Assembly (NCBI GenBank): GCA_000750105.3 | Contig: JPHH03000011.1 | Span: 558,001 to 622,000 of the forward strand | Direction of reading: 5' to 3' | Length of the DNA stretch: 64,000 bases | Source: Tolypocladium sp. Sup5 PDA-1 | Lineage: Eukaryota; Ascomycota; Sordariomycetes; Hypocreales; Ophiocordycipitaceae | Shown: piece by piece, positions 47,277 through 57,868 of the stretch | Numbering within the stretch: the first letter of the stretch is position 1 | Layout: every line of letters begins with the position of its first letter | Program-made: the position numbers and the translations under genes | The notes under the pieces: model-generated | The model's input: only the letters and a program-made list of their open reading frames with translations | Told to the model about the DNA's origin: nothing | The model's database searches: none

Positions 47277-47969
47277 TGTGACTGTGCTGTTTGACTCACT
47301 GTAATGATCCAATACAGTGGATACGTCTTCATTCACAACATAAACCTCATGGCATGGGCTCATCTTGCGAGCAAACAGCAGAGCAGTTCCGACACCAGAA
47401 CACTCGCTTCATCGCATGTAAGTCGCCAGATGCAACGTACCGGTCACCGGCGAGGCCTCTCCAAAGTACAGGTACCTGCTCCCCCGCGGCGGCGAGGCCC
47501 AGCGCCCTGCGGCCCTCTGAATCCTTCCGCTCGCCTCTTCGCGACGCGGAAACTTGCGATTGGCCGTCTCGGGCTGTAGGAGCGATAGTTGGGGGTCTCA
47601 TTAATACCGTAGCACTCGCAGCGGGGGGTTGGGCGTTCGGTGCTTATGGGTGGCGATGTGCTGCACATGCGCCGTGAAGGATCTTGGATTCGCGTTGTTG
47701 AGCTGAGCAAGTCGGCCTCATGTTCCCGCGCTGAGACTACATCTGGAGACACTCGTAAAGAGGCTTTTTGGTTCTAGCCGTCGATATTCCAAGGGTATTT
47801 TGTAGCCAGTCGTCGTGCTGTGGTGGAATTCGGTGGTCGTCCAAAGGATCCATAGTCAAGCCACTTACGCACACCGTCTCACGGTCTCACTGCTCACTCT
47901 CACAACAAGGTCGATTTCACGGATACTTCATACACATATCAAGCAAGCAAACGCTACATTTTACTCCTA
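47277..47969. other. Spacer within the peptide cluster
   Basis: About 0.7 kb holding the 3' UTR of UstYa-like 2 and promoter of UstYa-like 1, both on the minus strand. No gene recognised. Confidence 0.45.
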
Positions 47970-48692
47970 CTACGCACACGTTGGGTACTTTACAAAAATC
48001 TTGCTCCCCCCGTTCTTCAGGTCGCCCGGGTCGCCCCCAATCATATTGACGCAGTGGTCCGTGTGGTGCACGTTGGCCGTGTACGAGTCCAGCTTCTGCT
48101 CCGCGTCGAGCATCGCCCGGTGCAGCCTCTTCCAGACGTACATGCAGTGCGTGACGTGCCAGTCAAAGTTTGTCGTGAAGTGGTGGTACTGCCCGCCGCG
48201 GAGCTCGCCCATGGTGAGGTTCCGGCCCTCGACCTCGTACGGCCAGTCGCGGCCCTCGTACATGAGGGCCTCGTCCTCCATGTCGGCGTCCGTGAGGCAG
48301 TCCTCTGGCAGCCAGGTGTGCAGCACGATGCTGTAGCGGCAGCCGCGGGCCTGGGCGTCGGCGGGAGAGTTGCCGCAGTCGCCGGAGGACCAGCTCAGCG
48401 GGAGGCCGCTCTTCTCGTCGGTCCCCTCGGGCATCTCCGGGAACTTCCGGTTCGGTGCCGCCTTGGACGCGAACAGGAGCTCCCAGACGGCGAACGCCAG
48501 CACAATGGCCAAGACGCCGAGGAGGAACGAGGAAGCCAGAGGCAAGAGTCGCCATCGCGAACTCCGCAGCTGGGCGCGAGACGGCTGATATTGTGAACCG
48601 TCCTCGCTGTCGTGCTCCTCGATTTTCGAGTATTCCTGCGCCCTGTCCATCTTTGCTTTGATGAAAGGCGCGCTTTCTTGGATCCGGTCCAT
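47970..48692 (-). CDS. UstYa-like (DUF3328) oxidase 2
   Basis: Intronless 240-residue UstYa-family protein. The N-terminus is charged, then one membrane segment at about residues 48-74 (LLPLASSFLLGVLAIVLAFA). HxxHC motifs are at His179/His182/Cys183 (WHVTHCMYVWKRLHRA) and His210/His213/Cys214 (HHTDHCVNMI). A Cys-containing block GCRYSIVLHTWLPEDC precedes them (Cys118, Cys132), and the protein ends KYPTCA. This layout differs from the other two proteins here and marks a separate UstYa subgroup, which suggests a different reaction or a heteromeric partner. Start: first ATG (48692); a second in-frame Met lies 15 codons on. Confidence 0.88.
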   Translation of the reverse strand: MDRIQESAPFIKAKMDRAQEYSKIEEHDSEDGSQYQPSRAQLRSSRWRLLPLASSFLLGVLAIVLAFAVWELLFASKAAPNRKFPEMPEGTDEKSGLPLSWSSGDCGNSPADAQARGCRYSIVLHTWLPEDCLTDADMEDEALMYEGRDWPYEVEGRNLTMGELRGGQYHHFTTNFDWHVTHCMYVWKRLHRAMLDAEQKLDSYTANVHHTDHCVNMIGGDPGDLKNGGSKIFVKYPTCA

Positions 48693-49501
48693 TACGGGGG
48701 ACGTCGAGTGTCCTCAACTGGGTCCAAGCAATAAGAAATGGTAATTGGAATCTGGTGCAAGTAACGGCACGTGCGAGGCTTGCAGTTGAGGAATAACCAG
48801 AGCGCAGTTGGGCATCGCGGCAGTCATGTAGTAGACGATCACCGCGAGGCCAACTCGTCCCCCACGGCGCTCGCAGATCCCTTTAGGCGAAGCAGCCATT
48901 CGACACGACTTCAGACGCCGTAACACGCCAGTTCTCAGCTCCGCAACGGCCGGAGCCGCAGGCGGGACCGACACCTGGGCCGATGGCCTCCAGTCCCAGT
49001 TGCAGGTCCCAAACTGAGGTTTGTGCTGACACGCAGCGCGCGGTGGGTGGCGTTGGCTTGTCTGGCACTAAAGTCCAACGGTCCCCTCGCGGCGGCCAGC
49101 TGGGGCCGTTCGCCAAGGCATCGAGACACTTGCCGTCGCCTCGCAGCAGATATCGGAGGCCTGCGTGTGCTGCTGTGGTCGCGTGACGTTACACGGCCGA
49201 AGGATTCTGCCCGTGGCCTGGAACATGGTGTGACACTCGATGCGTATTGCCTGTCGACGACTCCGTACACACGCCTGCGAAGCGGCTATCGGCAACTCTC
49301 AAACATAGGAATGGCGATCACTGATGCGTCGCAAACACCCACGGGACACGGGCTGAAACGTAGCAGCCGCCGTTTCAAATCGCCAAGTCTTGTTGTGCGT
49401 TGATCCCCTTGCCAGCACAGCATCAAATCACCCCGACATGATTCGCCAGAGAAAAGGCCACAAGCGCAGACAGAACGGCACGGGAAAACATCATTACTAT
49501 T
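48693..49501. other. Spacer within the peptide cluster
   Basis: About 0.8 kb between UstYa-like 2 and 3, with no recognisable coding segment on either strand. It should contain the promoter of UstYa-like 2. Confidence 0.45.
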
Positions 49502-50416
49502 TCACGGCGACTGTCTTGTCGGAGCCCCCTCGACCTGCTTGAACCAGTCAAACTCCTCCTGGAGCCTGTGGCCCGCCGCCCACGCCCGGATCTTGTCAAA
49601 GTCCTTGCACGTATGCGTCGTCCGGAGGTTCCCAAACATCTTGTGCTTCTGTGTGCTCCATTCCCAGTAGATGGTGCTAATGTCCGACGCGCACTGGATC
49701 GACTGCCGCAGCTGGTCGTAGCAGTGCTCCATGTGGTAGACGTTGTCCTCGGCCTCGTCCGAGCCCGACGTGAGGTCGAGGCGGAAGACCCCGGGGTAGA
49801 CGAGCTTGCGCATGAGGTTGAGGCAATGCAGCTGGTGGAACACGTCGAGCTCGACCATGTACTGCGTCGGGTCGTGAGCTGTTGGTGTTGTGGCGTTTGG
49901 GAGACGGGCGGCCAGGTCGGCGGGAATCTGCGATATGCCGACTTCTACAAGGACGGCCATTTAGTCAGTTTCACCGCCGTGAAGCCCTCGGGAGTCGACC
50001 TCTCACGCATCGCGTACCGTTATACAGTGCCTCCCAGCGGGCGTTGACGTCGTCTGATGAGCCTTGATACGCCGACTTGTCGCCGTGTAGGCCGCCGCTG
50101 AAGACGACCGTCTTGTACTCGACTGCGGATTGCGCGGGTGCTTGAAGCAACGTCAATCAAAGTTATAAAAGCCGCGCGGGGGATACAAACAAAAGACTTC
50201 GTTGGGAATGTACGGCTGTCGAGGTTGTCGCGTCGAAAACACCCACGTCAGGCCGACCGCCAGCGCCAAGACGATGTTTAGGGCGACGGAATAGGGCAGG
50301 AACTTGGCCCGAGACGTTTCTGTAGAGGGCCTCGTCGGGTTGCTGTGTCCGTCCTTTTCATCGCCCGAGAGCAGATGTTCCTCGTCAAAGAACTCGTCGG
50401 ACTCTTTGAACGCCAT
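49502..50416 (-). CDS. UstYa-like (DUF3328) oxidase 3
   Basis: The most typical UstYa protein of the cluster, 263 residues. Exons on the minus strand are 50416-50191, 50140-50018 and 49944-49502. Introns are 50 and 73 bp (donors GTTTGT and GTACGC; the second has a CTGACTAA branch). They were placed by restoring the family landmarks SPAQSAVEYKTVVF and ALYNEVGISQIPADLAARLP. A membrane segment lies at about 39-60. HxxHC motifs are His153/His156/Cys157 (DVFHQLHCLNLMRKLVYP) and His187/His190/Cys191 (YHMEHCYDQLRQSIQC), followed by the usual D-x-S/T and HTCKDFDKIRAW end. It is transcribed divergently from the precursor gene across a 1.3 kb region. Confidence 0.92.
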
Positions 50417-51714
50417 TTTGACAGCGCAGACTAAAGGAAGTGGGCGGCGTCAGAGAGCCAGCGTGAACAGTAGCAGCAAGAAGACACAAATGCGGAGAGT
50501 CACTGAGAGTTGCGAAAGCCGCTTCCTTCGGGCACGATGCAGCTCAGTTCTAAAGTCAACATGAAGTTTGGGGGTCACTGAGCCGCGCGTCTAGACAGGG
50601 CGCGAGGGAACCAACACTTTAGCGACAATCGGCTGCGATTTTCGCAATGCTGGGGTAGCATCCTTGTCTTGAATCACTTGATGGGGGCACATGCATGCAT
50701 GCAGTCCTGTCTTCATCCTGGCAGGGTTGCTTAACCAAGCACACTATACCACGCCGTAGCCGGCGGTGCTGTAACGTCTGGTCAACATAAGCACTACGCA
50801 TACAGAGTTCCGGCCTGGCGGCTATCGCCTCCTATCATACGGTTGCTGCAACGCATTACGGTCAGACTAACGCTGACCTCCGCGTCCATCGCTGAATCCT
50901 TTCCCTTCAACCCCGCGAGGGTGGCCCTCCATAACCCCGCGAGGGTGGCCCTCCATGTAAGATGCCAGCACCATGGCCGGAGCATTGTCACCGTCAAAGT
51001 AGTCGAGTAATGTCAGAAGTCCTCCAGTACACAACTTATACCAACGTGGATGCTTAGAATGACGTTTTGAATGTAGAGCACACATCACCTTTCATGAATG
51101 CCTAAGATACGTTCTAGGCGTTCCTAAGATCAAACCGAGCAAGGACGCACCCGCTCAAACCTTGGCCGGCGGCTTACTTGGAAACTTGAACAGCCAGAGG
51201 CTGAGGCAAGACCGCCATAATACAATGCAACGTGCCTTGCATGTTGGACCTTCTTGATTTACCCAAGATCCGGCGAGGCGGCGACTCTAGCTTCCTCTTC
51301 CTGTCGACACAGCTCAACTGATGTGAGAAGTGCAGGTCGACTGGCAATATCTGCCTATGCTACGCGCTGCGGCACTTTCGGCTGGTCCCAGACGCGCAAG
51401 GTTACATCAACTCCCCATCGCTGCTGACTTGCATCAAACTCTGGCGTCTCAGCCGCCGTATAGGAGTCCACTTTCCTCCAAGTTTGGAAAAGGGAATGGA
51501 AGTAACGCGCCAGTCTGCTGACTCTGATGAAGTATCGGTACCCCAGACTCAGAGGTTCGTTTGTGGATTCACGTGTCGGGCAGCATAAGAGTAGAACGAG
51601 GCGGTTCTCATTCCTTAAAGGCTTAACAACACGAACACAAGCCAACCGTCCAGGAACAACTTCAACTTTCATCACCATACATACAACAGCCGTTGGGTCT
51701 CGCAAAACATCAAA
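50417..51714. promoter_or_regulatory. Divergent promoter region of UstYa-like 3 and the peptide precursor
   Basis: The 1.3 kb between the two start codons holds no recognisable gene. It contains an exact 24-bp tandem direct repeat (50909-50956). A leader rich in A and C runs into the precursor ATG, with A at -3 (AACATCAAAATGAAG). Shared regulation of the two genes is an inference from the arrangement. Confidence 0.5.
50909..50956. repeat. Exact 24-bp tandem direct repeat in the divergent promoter
   Basis: Two identical units, 50909-50932 and 50933-50956, each beginning AACCCCGCGAGGG and ending CCCTCCAT. Each unit contains CCGCGAGG and GGTGGCCC segments that could be regulator half-sites, but I cannot match them to a known factor. 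Confidence 0.9.
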
Positions 51715-51978
51715 ATGAAGGTCACGCAGCTCGTCCCCATTGCCTTGGCCCTCTTCGGCGCCGTCGATGCCGCCCCGGCCAAGGCCGTCGAGCCCATCAA
51801 CAACCAGGCCGGCTGGGGAAAGCGTAACGATGCCGCGGTTGACGGCATCAACAACCAAGCAGGCTGGGGGAGGCGTGCCGCCACTGCTGCTGACCCGATC
51901 AACAACCAGGCCGGTTGGGGAAAGCGTGATGATGCTTCCGTTGACGGCATCAACAACCAGGCTGGCTGGGGCAGATAA
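51715..51978 (+). CDS. Kex2-processed RiPP precursor with four INNQAGWG cores
   Basis: Precursor peptide of 87 residues, the substrate expected for the neighbouring UstYa proteins. A signal peptide (hydrophobic VPIALALFGAVDA, cleavage near residue 19) leads to four repeats, each ending in INNQAGWG. The first three are followed by dibasic Kex2 sites (KR, RR, KR), and the last ends with a single Arg and the stop. Spacers alternate: VEP, NDAAVDG, AATAADP, DDASVDG. Repeats 1/3 and 2/4 are therefore more alike, as if a two-unit module was duplicated. The cores are identical, while the spacers and codons differ. Known dikaritin cores contain Tyr or Phe; this one has Trp as its only aromatic residue. 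It does not match Sordariomycete alpha-pheromones (WCxxxGQxCW type). Single exon; the ATG is the first in frame and begins the signal peptide. Confidence 0.93.
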   Translation: MKVTQLVPIALALFGAVDAAPAKAVEPINNQAGWGKRNDAAVDGINNQAGWGRRAATAADPINNQAGWGKRDDASVDGINNQAGWGR

Positions 51979-53696
51979 ACTCGAGGTCGGAGTCCATGAT
52001 GCGGATGAGGCGGACTTGCGGGTGGGAGCTGAATGCCAGGTCAATGGCAGAAATCGCTAGACACGATTTATAAGTGTAGGCAGTTCCATTCATTGAGAGA
52101 GGTATCGGCATGTTCTACGCATGAATTCAATGTGACCTAAAGCGGGTGAAAGACGACGACTAAGGGTGCTTGCAAGGGCCATTTGAATCGAATCAAGGCA
52201 ACACAACTCTTCAAGCCATCTGGTTCTACTAGGGCAGTGAGCCACTAGTTTCAACCGTGCAGTATTCTGTGTTGACATGGCTCATCGGCCGCTATGCTGT
52301 GGGTTTCTCAGACAATATCAAGTGTGATCATGCGGGCCTTTCGCTATTCATCATCCCTTCTGAACAGGGAATACCGGGTTCTGTGAAACCAAAAGGGCAG
52401 AGCTTCACGAAACCCTTCTCGTGCTGCAACGACGAAGACCCTCTCGTCTAGGGTTGGAGTGACGATGGTGATATGTTCTTAACGCAAGTTTAGCCTGACT
52501 CTGTTTGCCGCAACCGATGGAAAGTTGCAAATGTCCAGGGCGAAACATCAACCATGTTTGTGTAGAGAACCTGCTCAGCATCCCCAAACGCGATGGCCCT
52601 GATCATGCCCGGCGTTTTATTTACGTTCCTTCGGACGTCTAGCCCCGACTCATGAGTCTGGTGAGGAGATTGCTGGACACAAATTGCATACTAGGGCTCC
52701 CTTGGTTTGACCGCCTCTCCTTCGCCAAGCCTGGGCCTCGGAGGGGTCTTCTGGGAGAGGAGCCGTGCTTTCCACATGTTCCCAAAGGCGGGAGCTCATC
52801 GGTTCCGACTGGCACCTTGGGAGCGAACTGTTAAGTTGGCTGTGTCGTCTAGCAGGTGTGGGTGATCTGCGAGGAGCAACTGCTGCTGCTGCTGTCCATT
52901 GCGAGGCAGAGGCAGACGCGAGGAGCCGGGCCGACCGCGGAGCTGAGGCTGCGACACGAGGAAGTTGGCTGGGGAGATGAAGACGCGGTAGGGCGCACGG
53001 CGGGAGTTGTAGACGCAATTGGACGGGCTCCTCGTGGTGTCGACTGCGTGGAGGCGAGTGCGTGGAGGATCGTGACTTCGTATGTGGAATTGCATGTCAG
53101 AGTGGTTGGGACTCTGGGAGGTGGTGTTGAAGCTGGAGAGAAGTGTCGTGTGTCCGAAGAACAGGGCAACAGGGGCAGCTTCGGCCAATGATGCTTCCAT
53201 GCCGTCTGGAACATCCATTTCTTACAGCCAGGTTTAATAATTAGTGGCGGCCTCAATCGGGTAACGTGCATCCAGGCACGATTGACCCGCTCGCCGACCA
53301 CACAATGCCCATTCTGGCTGCAGATTTCCAAGATTCGCACTCACCTCGCGAACGTTTGGAACATGGTGGGCGTTTGATCGAGACAACTGTAATAACACAC
53401 ACAAGACACGACCACCCATGGCAGTAAAGGGGAGAATGCTCAGCCTCGGTCCAGTATGCCTTGCAAGCTGGGGCTGAAAGGTGGTGACCTCCACATACAT
53501 AGCCACAACCAACATCGTCACAAGGGTTGCACAAAAGTGCGCAATGGGGCAACTAGCCCGTGATTGGCGGCCTTACCGCCCAGCGCTCAGCCGTTCCAGG
53601 CTCAAAAGAATACCAGATCCTCCCTGACTTTGCTGTCACATACCTAATGTCAACCCACACTACGGACTACATTCGCCAACGATCCCCTCGAATAAA
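51979..53696. other. No gene recognised
   Basis: About 1.7 kb between the precursor and the NLR-like gene. A minus-strand frame at 52796-53218 is open for 140 codons but has Gln/Leu/Arg-rich shadow composition. A CTG-rich tract lies at about 52880-52900 and a TACGGACTAC motif at about 53661-53670, 30 bp before the next ATG. No tailoring enzyme (methyltransferase, FAD monooxygenase, peptidase) is seen. Confidence 0.45.
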
Positions 53697-56600
53697 ATGT
53701 CCGCTTCCATTCCAATTCAGCAAGCCTTTGAAGCGGCGATAAAGGCGTTCAAGGAAAGTCTTGGCGATCATGTACTGTATAATGACATCCTTACGACGAC
53801 GATCGATCAGGTCTGGCAGGCCGCGGAGAGGCTCCAAGCAAGGCAGGGAGGAAGTCGGCTACTTCGGCACCTGGGAAGGATCAGCCCTTTTCTCGATCGC
53901 ATCGGAGACTATGCCGCTACCATAGATACCTTCGTGCAGGTGAAGCCAGACCTTCTGGCGCTCATATGGGGGCCAATCCGGCTCTTGATCCAATGGTCCA
54001 GTCAGGTGGTTCAGTCCTTGGACGCAATCGCAAAGGCCATCGCAAGCATTGGTGAGGCGCTGCCTCACTTTGCCGGCATGGCACAGATCTTTGGCAGCAA
54101 AGACAGCTTTCGGAACCTGCATCTTCTCTTCTACAAAGACATTCTTGACTTCTACGCCATCGCATTCAAGTTTTTCAGACTCCCCTGTATGGAAAAGCAG
54201 CATCGGCGTCATTGACATGGTTGCTAACGGCTTCAAGCTTGGAAAGTTTTCTTCGAGTCCCTTTGGCCAAAGTACAAAGGTAAAATCGAGGTGGTAGTGA
54301 GCGACATTGAGCGACACGCCCTAATGATGACGCGTGAGGTTACTTTCGAGCATATCAAGGAGGAGCACGACACCAGAGTACAGGCGCTCGCCCATTTTGA
54401 GCAGACTATCCAGTTTCAGGGCAGTCAAAGGTTTCACGCCCTCAAAGCGCGGATTTGCCCCTTGTCCTATGAGGCAAAGTTGAATTGGCTACAAAACCGC
54501 TTTTGCGAAGGAACAGCGAAGTGGCTGATCAAGGACGAGTGTTTCGCGGAGTGGTTGGACATGTCCAACCGGCTTACGTCGTTGTTATGGCTCCAGGGGA
54601 TTCCAGGCTCAGGTAAGTACGCTTTCACAGACTAAAGTTATGCTCGTGGGCTGACGAAACCCAAGGCAAAACATTCCTGGCAGGTGCTGTCGTAAACAAA
54701 GCAAAATCTCTCCACAGTACTCTCTCTGTTTTCGCGAGTCATGAATATCACGACAGCACGACCGCGGTATCAATTCTTCAGTCGCTGATCTTCCAGGCCG
54801 CATTCGATAACTCAGAGCTCCAGTCCGTCTTGGTTGAAGTAGACGAGCGAGAGCTGGTGAGCAACACGAAGAACGCAGCGGATTTACTTGAGAAGATGAT
54901 CAAGTGCGCTGGGCCGACCTTCATTATCATCGATGGGTTGGACGAAATCGATGAACTCGAACGCAAAATCTTACTCAACTACGTCGCAGATCTTCCTCAA
55001 CGCTGCAAGGAACTGAAGATTCTTATAAGTAGCCGATCCGAAGACGACATTACGAAGATTTTGGGGAAAAAGGCCAAGATATTTCGTCTGGACAAAAGGA
55101 ATGCAGGCAGTATTCAGCTCTATGTCAACAAAAGAACTGAAGGCTTGCTAGAGACTTTTGGGGGGGAGGAAACCACACAAAGAGAGATCCGAAGTCTATT
55201 GTCGCCTCTCGCCGCAAATGCACAAGGTGCGCCCTGGCTATCAAGATATGACATTGTGACAAAACTAACACACTCTCCCGCTTAGGAATGTTTCTCTATG
55301 CTCGGATTGTCATGGACAATCTAGAAATGCTAAGCAGCCTGCATGAAATTCGTCGAGACCTCGAAGTTTTGCCGTCAGATTTGCCGACAGTGTAAGGCGC
55401 TCGGCGATCAAATGCTTTGTTAATGGCATGGAATACATGAATGAGTTACTAACCTCGCTACCCGGCAGGTACCATCGAATTCTTTGCCGCATTAATGACA
55501 TGCAAGCGACTACACGTCGCAAAGCCAGAAGGATACTCGGATGGATTGGATGTACCCCGGTTCCCCTAACTGCGCTGGAGATCGAACAAGCCCTTCTGGT
55601 CGAAGCCAAGGACGCAGCGCCGTCGGTTACCGGCTGTGTGAACTTCATTCGCATCTGTGGTCCCATTGTCGAGATCATTGATGAGAAGCTGCAGTTCGTT
55701 CACTTCACCGTCAAGGAGTAAGTTCAAGCGACTGTGCTCCCTGATCGCTCATTGGCTAATAAGTAGCAGGTATATTTTCAGTCGAGAAGTCGATCATTTC
55801 ATTGACGCCCTGGAAGCTAACCGCGATCTTGCAACTGCCTGTCTATTTTATTTGTGCTCCGAAGTATTCGACACTAGCCTTTCAGACAGCGAGATGGAGG
55901 AAAATATTCTAGGCGGAAAATATCGCCTACATGCCTTTGCGGCCGAGAATTGGATCACGATAGTTCGTCCGTATGTTCTGCAGGTAGCAACCCTGTCAAA
56001 ATATCCTGAAATCAGCGGAGCTTTGGCACGCCTCGCCGAGGAACTTAAAAACGTCGACTTCGAACCCTCTGCCGACATTAAACAGATACCTCTCCAAGAG
56101 GCTCTCAAATCGGAGTGGCCGGAAATTCATCAAACCCTGCAGGGGACCTTGCAATTCCGTCGAGACGACAGAAGGAGCGATTGGAACTTTGGCAATGGTA
56201 GGTCACCTTCTACTCCAAGAGTTATTATCTCTGCTTGTAAACCTTGGTACTGATGGTTTGTGTCTTTGGTTAGGCAAAACTTGGGTTAATTTTGACCCCC
56301 TGATTCTATCGCAAATGTTGGTGCGAATTCATAGCGTCTTTGAGGCTATAAGCTGCCAAGGGAGAAATCACCGCGAGGACCGGGATCCTGGCTGTCGATG
56401 CGACGTGCTAAAAAGGCACTACGGAGCAAAGATATTTAAGTGCACGTTCCCCGTCTGTCCCCTGAGTCGTCAAGGGCTTTTCTCCAGCCAGGACCGGAAA
56501 GCTCACATCGAAAACCACACTCGGCCTTGGAAGTGCCCGGAACCTTCGTGTGAATTTGCCACAACTGGATTCAACTCAACAAGAAATCGCGATCAGCACT

Positions 56601-57604
56601 GGTCCAAGCACCACCGCGAAGATGCGAAGACGCCATCTCAGTTCGAGAGCATTGATACAGAAGACCTACAAGCATTCTTGTTTGAAACAGTCAAACAAGG
56701 CAACATCAACCAACTCCAACACCTTCTTTTAAATCCAAAGCTGTGCAAGCTGTATGGAGTTATCGATGATATTGGAGTATTAGCAGCAAGGCTAGGGTCG
56801 CTGCCAATGCTTCAATTGATACAATCACACCGTGTAAGCGAGGGTCGGTCGCGAAAGTCTCTGTTCAGAGCCGAACTCGTGGTAGCAGTGGTGCAGAGCG
56901 AGAATCCGGATCTCGTCAAATGGCTTCTTCCGTATATTGCGTCCGACAACAAGGTGGTCTGTGAACACTTTTACACCGACTTCGCTAAAGAGGTACTCCA
57001 GACGGATAGCGAGGAAATCTACACCCTATGGGAAGAGTACCTCTTTACCCCTGAGTTTGACCTTCCAGGCCGTACCCACTACATCCAACAGAATAACGCG
57101 TTGATAAATCTCATGCCTGAGGGCGAGAAGGCGGCCATCGCGTTCTCGGACTCCGGTTTCAAGGCAGTGAAGGGAAAACCAGTGAAGGAAATCCGGTTGA
57201 TGCAGACGTGGAGGAAATTTGCCAATCGTGGCAGCCTAAACCCTGCGATTTTAGGCTATTCGTTGAGACGGCTTGCCGGGACAAGCTGCTCGGTGGTTCT
57301 TGGGGAGGAGCTTGTACGCCTGGGTGCCGATGTTGACTTTCCGGCGAACAACCTCTCGAGTAATAACGGAAGGACGTCCATGCACACAGCGGCTCTAAAA
57401 ACGAATGCGGAAGCCGCCCAGTTCATCCAGTTCTTGCTGAACAAAGGTGCAAACCCATTCATCGGCTGGGGTTCCAGGACCGTCAGCATGGAGCTTGGAG
57501 CCCGATGTATCTCCAAGTGGCTTGGTCTGACATGGGAGGAGTTACTGAAAAGCATGAACTGGGATGTCACGACCGAGCGACGCGCCCGCACTGATTCAGA
57601 GTAG
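53697..57604 (+). CDS. STAND/NACHT NLR-like protein with C2H2 fingers and ankyrin-like end
   Basis: Fungal NOD-like receptor of about 1179 residues, a family linked to non-self recognition and regulated cell death. Exons are 53697-54186, 54238-54612, 54666-55226, 55286-55391, 55469-55717, 55770-56197 and 56274-57604. All introns are GT-AG, 51-77 bp, and phases agree throughout. The N-terminal about 150 residues match the helical region found at the start of many fungal STAND proteins (DUF7708-like). The NACHT ATPase follows: Walker A GIPGSGKT (284-291, split by an intron), Walker B FIIIDGLDEID (about 374), and LKILISSRSEDD. A winged-helix-like region (RRILGWIGCTPVPLTALEIEQAL...FVHFTVKEY) comes next. 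Two or more C2H2-like fingers lie at about 793-849 and ankyrin-like sequence near 1095-1135 (MHTAALKTN...FLLNKGANPF). The ligand is unknown. Confidence 0.88.
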
Positions 57605-57868
57605 GTTAGAGTGAGAACAGGATACGGCTGCCCGAGACTAAGGTGCCGAGCTACGGAGAAACGGTGAGAGGCAGAATGGTTCTTGATAACGGAATTGCGA
57701 GTTAAATTTGATCATCACTTGCGATGCAAGACGAATCAATTTCTTTGCAGCGAACAGTCTCCATATTGTGACCTGCTGAACTTACAAAACACTGCATACA
57801 AATATATACAGTTAATCCGCCAACTACGGGCCTGGCTTTAGATACTCTAGAAGTCGCTGAAATTGGAA

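Noticed and set aside
51715..51978. Alpha-type sexual pheromone precursor
   Set aside because: It shares the signal peptide plus Kex2-repeat layout, but the repeat INNQAGWG has no Cys pair and does not fit the WCxxxGQxCW pattern of Sordariomycete alpha-pheromones, and three UstYa genes sit beside it.
52796..53218. 140-codon minus-strand frame between the precursor and the NLR gene, a possible extra cluster gene
   Set aside because: Gln/Leu/Arg-rich with a CTG tract and open in several frames; no UstYa, peptidase, methyltransferase or oxidase motif.
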